Part shown: positions 5,323 through 7,109 of the stretch, in pieces
Numbering within the stretch: position 1 is the stretch's first letter
How the letters are laid out: the number at the start of each line of letters is the position of its first letter
Assembly: GCA_946479335.1 (NCBI GenBank)
Contig: CAMLFP010000295.1
Span: 1-7,109, forward strand
Reading direction: 5' to 3'
Length of the DNA stretch: 7,109 nt
From: an uncultured Archangium sp.
GTDB taxonomy: Bacteria > Myxococcota > Myxococcia > Myxococcales > Myxococcaceae
The notes under the pieces: model-generated
The model's database searches: none
What the model saw: the letters and a program-made list of their open reading frames with translations, nothing else
What the model was told of the DNA's origin: nothing
Program-made: the position numbers and the translations under genes

Positions 5323-5685
5323 TCAGCGGGCCTTGACGGCCTTCTCGACCTTCTCCCAGCTGTACGAGTCAGGGCCGTACCGCCCGAGGATGGTCTTCGT
5401 CGAGTCGATGAGGAAGGGCCCTTTGTTGCCCTTCACCAGCGAGTAGCCGGCCTCCGGCTTCTCCACAGTGAGTTCGGTGACCTTCTCGCCGAACAGCACG
5501 CGGTTCACCTTGAGCTTCACCGTCTGCGAGGCCGATTTCTGGCCGGTGCTGGTCGCGCCCGGGCGCGCCTGCACCTTGGGCGGCGGCGTGCCGGTCGAGA
5601 TGACCTCGGAGACTTCCGCGTCGACGACCCACTGCGCATTCGGCATCACGTCTTCAATCGGTTCAGGAGGTTTCGCCATGGCCAT
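5323..5685 (-). CDS. Small protein of unknown function, downstream partner of the calpain gene
   Basis: This 120-residue protein has no signal peptide, membrane segment or cysteine. The pattern WVVDAEVSEV (19-28), then TVKLKVNRVLFGEKVTELTVEKP (55-77) and a glycine/proline-rich end (KGPFLID, GRYGPDSY) reads as a small all-beta domain. It resembles the general layout of beta-barrel proteins with a 'V-x-x-V-L-x-G' strand, but I cannot name a family. A longer frame extends back into the calpain gene; I start at ATG 5685, 8 bases after the calpain stop, because the longer part is shadow-coded Arg/Gln-rich sequence. ATG 5679 is an alternative. The ribosome site is weak (GAG or GAAAG), so translational coupling to the calpain gene is likely. 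The spacing suggests a functional partner such as an inhibitor or chaperone, which is inference only. Confidence 0.8.
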   Translation of the reverse strand: MAMAKPPEPIEDVMPNAQWVVDAEVSEVISTGTPPPKVQARPGATSTGQKSASQTVKLKVNRVLFGEKVTELTVEKPEAGYSLVKGNKGPFLIDSTKTILGRYGPDSYSWEKVEKAVKAR

Positions 5686-5693
5686 GTGTGCTT

Positions 5694-7109
5694 TCAGCTC
5701 TGGAAGTAGAGCGACTGGTACAGCTTGGTGAAGTCTTCGAGCTTCAACTTGAACACGCCGTCGTTGGCGCCGTTGCCCGAGGGCTCCGACTCGCCCCACG
5801 GGTTGCGCAGCACCACGTAGCGATCGCTGCCCGACTTCTCGTACCCGAGGATGGAGTACGCGTGGTCGGCGTAGACGCCGGAGTTGGTGTAGCGCGCCTC
5901 TTCTGATTCACCGTAGGTGCCCGCGCCGACCGGCTTGTGCGCGTCGATCGACGCGACGATCTGGTTCCACGCGCGGTCGGGGCTCGACGAGACGTTCATG
6001 TACGAGGCGCTGGCGCCGGTGACGTCTTCGAACACGTCGCTCATGTGCCCGCCGTTGCCGATGGTGTCGTAGCTGCCCTTCCACTGCGCGTAGGCCTTCT
6101 CCACGAGCGGGAACCACAGCTCCATCTTCTTCGGGTCGCTGGAGTTCGACGAGTGGCCGTACAGCGCGCCGCCGTAGCTGCGCGAGTAGAGATCGCCGTC
6201 GACCTTGACCGGCACGTCCTTCGCCTTCCCGGTCGCCCAGTCTTTCTGTTTGAAGGTGACGGTGTACGTGCCGTCGCCGTTGTCCTTGATCAGGTTGGTG
6301 ATCAGCTCGGGGTTGGCCTGCGCGATGGCCGCCATCGACGCGGGGAAGTAGCAGTCGCCCAGCTGGCCCTGCTGCACGTCGGCCGAGGTGGGCCCGTCGA
6401 TGAACAGCGGGCCGGTGAAGCGCACCGTGTTGAACTTCGGCTTGCCCGCGGAGTCGAGCTCGTCGTGGTGCAGCGCCGGGTCGGGCACGAGGTCGACGTT
6501 GCCCGGCGCCGCGCCCGGCACCGTCACGTTGCCCACCGACTGCGAGAAGTCGGTGTTGTTGACGCCGTCAGACGCCGACACCACGAACGAGTCGCCGGGC
6601 TGCCCTTTCAGCGTGGTGCCCGCGGGGAAGCTGCCCTTCTCGTCGATCTTCAGGCGCGTGCTCTCGCCGGTGCGCTTGTTGGTGAACTGCACCGTCGCGC
6701 CGGGCTCGGAGATCTGCCGGCTCCCGTTGATGTTCGACACGCTGACGGTGCCGTTGCCCGCGTCGGCGAGCCCGATGCGGAAGAGCGCCACCACCGCGTT
6801 GCGTGAGTCCTTCGCTTCGATGCCGTGCGCCTTCACCGTCACCCAGTCAGACGTCGAGCCGTCGGCGTAGCGTGCCCGCATGCGGATGAGGTCGCCCTCG
6901 CGCGGCGCCATGTCGCCGGTCAGCTTCGCGGCGTTGAACTGCCCGCTGGCGTCGGCCTTGCCGATGACCATGGTGTCGTCCATGAACATGCGACCCGCCG
7001 GCGCGGCCGAGATGTTGATGGCCTCGATGGTCGCGCCCGCCTTGGTGACGCCCGAGAGCCCGTTCTTCTGATCACCCGTGATGCTCAGCCCGTTCACCGG
7101 CGTGGTGGG
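5694..7109 (-). CDS. Calpain-family (C2) cysteine protease with N-terminal Ig-like repeats, 5' end outside the window
   Basis: The frame is open to the right edge: four codons (PTTP) precede a GTG at 7097, so the true start probably lies beyond the window and 471 residues are visible. Counting from that GTG, the catalytic domain (about 225-467) has the calpain triad: Cys249 in QQGQLGDCYF, His412 in ADHAYSILG and Asn432 in LRNPWGESE, with Gln243 as the oxyanion residue. The usual Trp after the catalytic Cys is Tyr, and the domain should be active. Upstream, residues about 1-90 and 97-195 look like two diverged copies of an Ig-like beta-sandwich, each with a GAT(V/I) strand, a D.G.F turn and an R/SASDG- or RYADG-type strand. 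No EF-hand or C2-like calcium domain is visible. Such modular calpains are typically exported or surface-associated, but the signal region is not in view. The gene is followed after 8 bases by a small gene. Confidence 0.93.
   Translation of the reverse strand, partial: PTTPVNGLSITGDQKNGLSGVTKAGATIEAINISAAPAGRMFMDDTMVIGKADASGQFNAAKLTGDMAPREGDLIRMRARYADGSTSDWVTVKAHGIEAKDSRNAVVALFRIGLADAGNGTVSVSNINGSRQISEPGATVQFTNKRTGESTRLKIDEKGSFPAGTTLKGQPGDSFVVSASDGVNNTDFSQSVGNVTVPGAAPGNVDLVPDPALHHDELDSAGKPKFNTVRFTGPLFIDGPTSADVQQGQLGDCYFPASMAAIAQANPELITNLIKDNGDGTYTVTFKQKDWATGKAKDVPVKVDGDLYSRSYGGALYGHSSNSSDPKKMELWFPLVEKAYAQWKGSYDTIGNGGHMSDVFEDVTGASASYMNVSSSPDRAWNQIVASIDAHKPVGAGTYGESEEARYTNSGVYADHAYSILGYEKSGSDRYVVLRNPWGESEPSGNGANDGVFKLKLEDFTKLYQSLYFQS

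Noticed and set aside
5686..5799. N-terminal extension of the small protein into the calpain gene
   Set aside because: The extension is Arg/Gln-rich out-of-frame translation of the calpain C-terminus, and ATG 5685 gives a sensible protein.
5937..6806. Plus-strand open frame of 289 residues opposite the calpain gene
   Set aside because: It has Arg/Val-rich shadow composition, and the calpain triad is on the other strand.

Overview
The window is high-GC bacterial DNA with tightly packed genes, GTG starts and long antisense open frames caused by GC-rich third codon positions. The gene set suggests a Myxococcota (delta-proteobacterial) chromosome: a class I mannose-6-phosphate isomerase, a Fur-family regulator next to a Mycobacterium-type AhpC/AhpD pair, and a bacterial calpain with Ig-like modules. 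That taxonomic call is an inference from composition and gene content. I see no rRNA, tRNA, CRISPR array, insertion sequence or phage gene.

Layout. The left half (1-3572) is read entirely on the minus strand. From upstream to downstream it holds manA, a calcineurin-fold metallophosphoesterase, an MFS transporter of the FLVCR/SLC49 type, and, after a 67-base gap, a hypothetical protein cut by the left edge. The first three are separated by 3 and 16 bases and look like one operon. A 78-base divergent region (3573-3650) follows and carries three inverted repeats. To its right on the plus strand are a cysteine-free Fur-family regulator with Irr/PerR features, the peroxiredoxin ahpC and its disulfide reductase ahpD. 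A strong hairpin lies between ahpC and ahpD. The right end is convergent. On the minus strand, a calpain-family (C2) cysteine protease with two N-terminal Ig-like repeats runs in from beyond the right edge, and 8 bases after it comes a 120-residue protein of unknown function.

How the parts may work together. The plus-strand genes form a self-contained peroxide-defence module. AhpC reduces peroxides, AhpD re-reduces AhpC through its CxxC centre, and the regulator probably senses peroxide, iron or heme. A palindrome and an Irr-box-like element sit exactly at the regulator's start, where they could control both the regulator and the divergent manA operon. The calpain and its small downstream partner are a separate unit, with a possible but unproven protease/partner relationship.

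The most interesting points are the regulator and its candidate operators, the hairpin inside ahpC-ahpD, the FLVCR-like transporter with a partly conserved ligand site, and the calpain plus small-protein pair.
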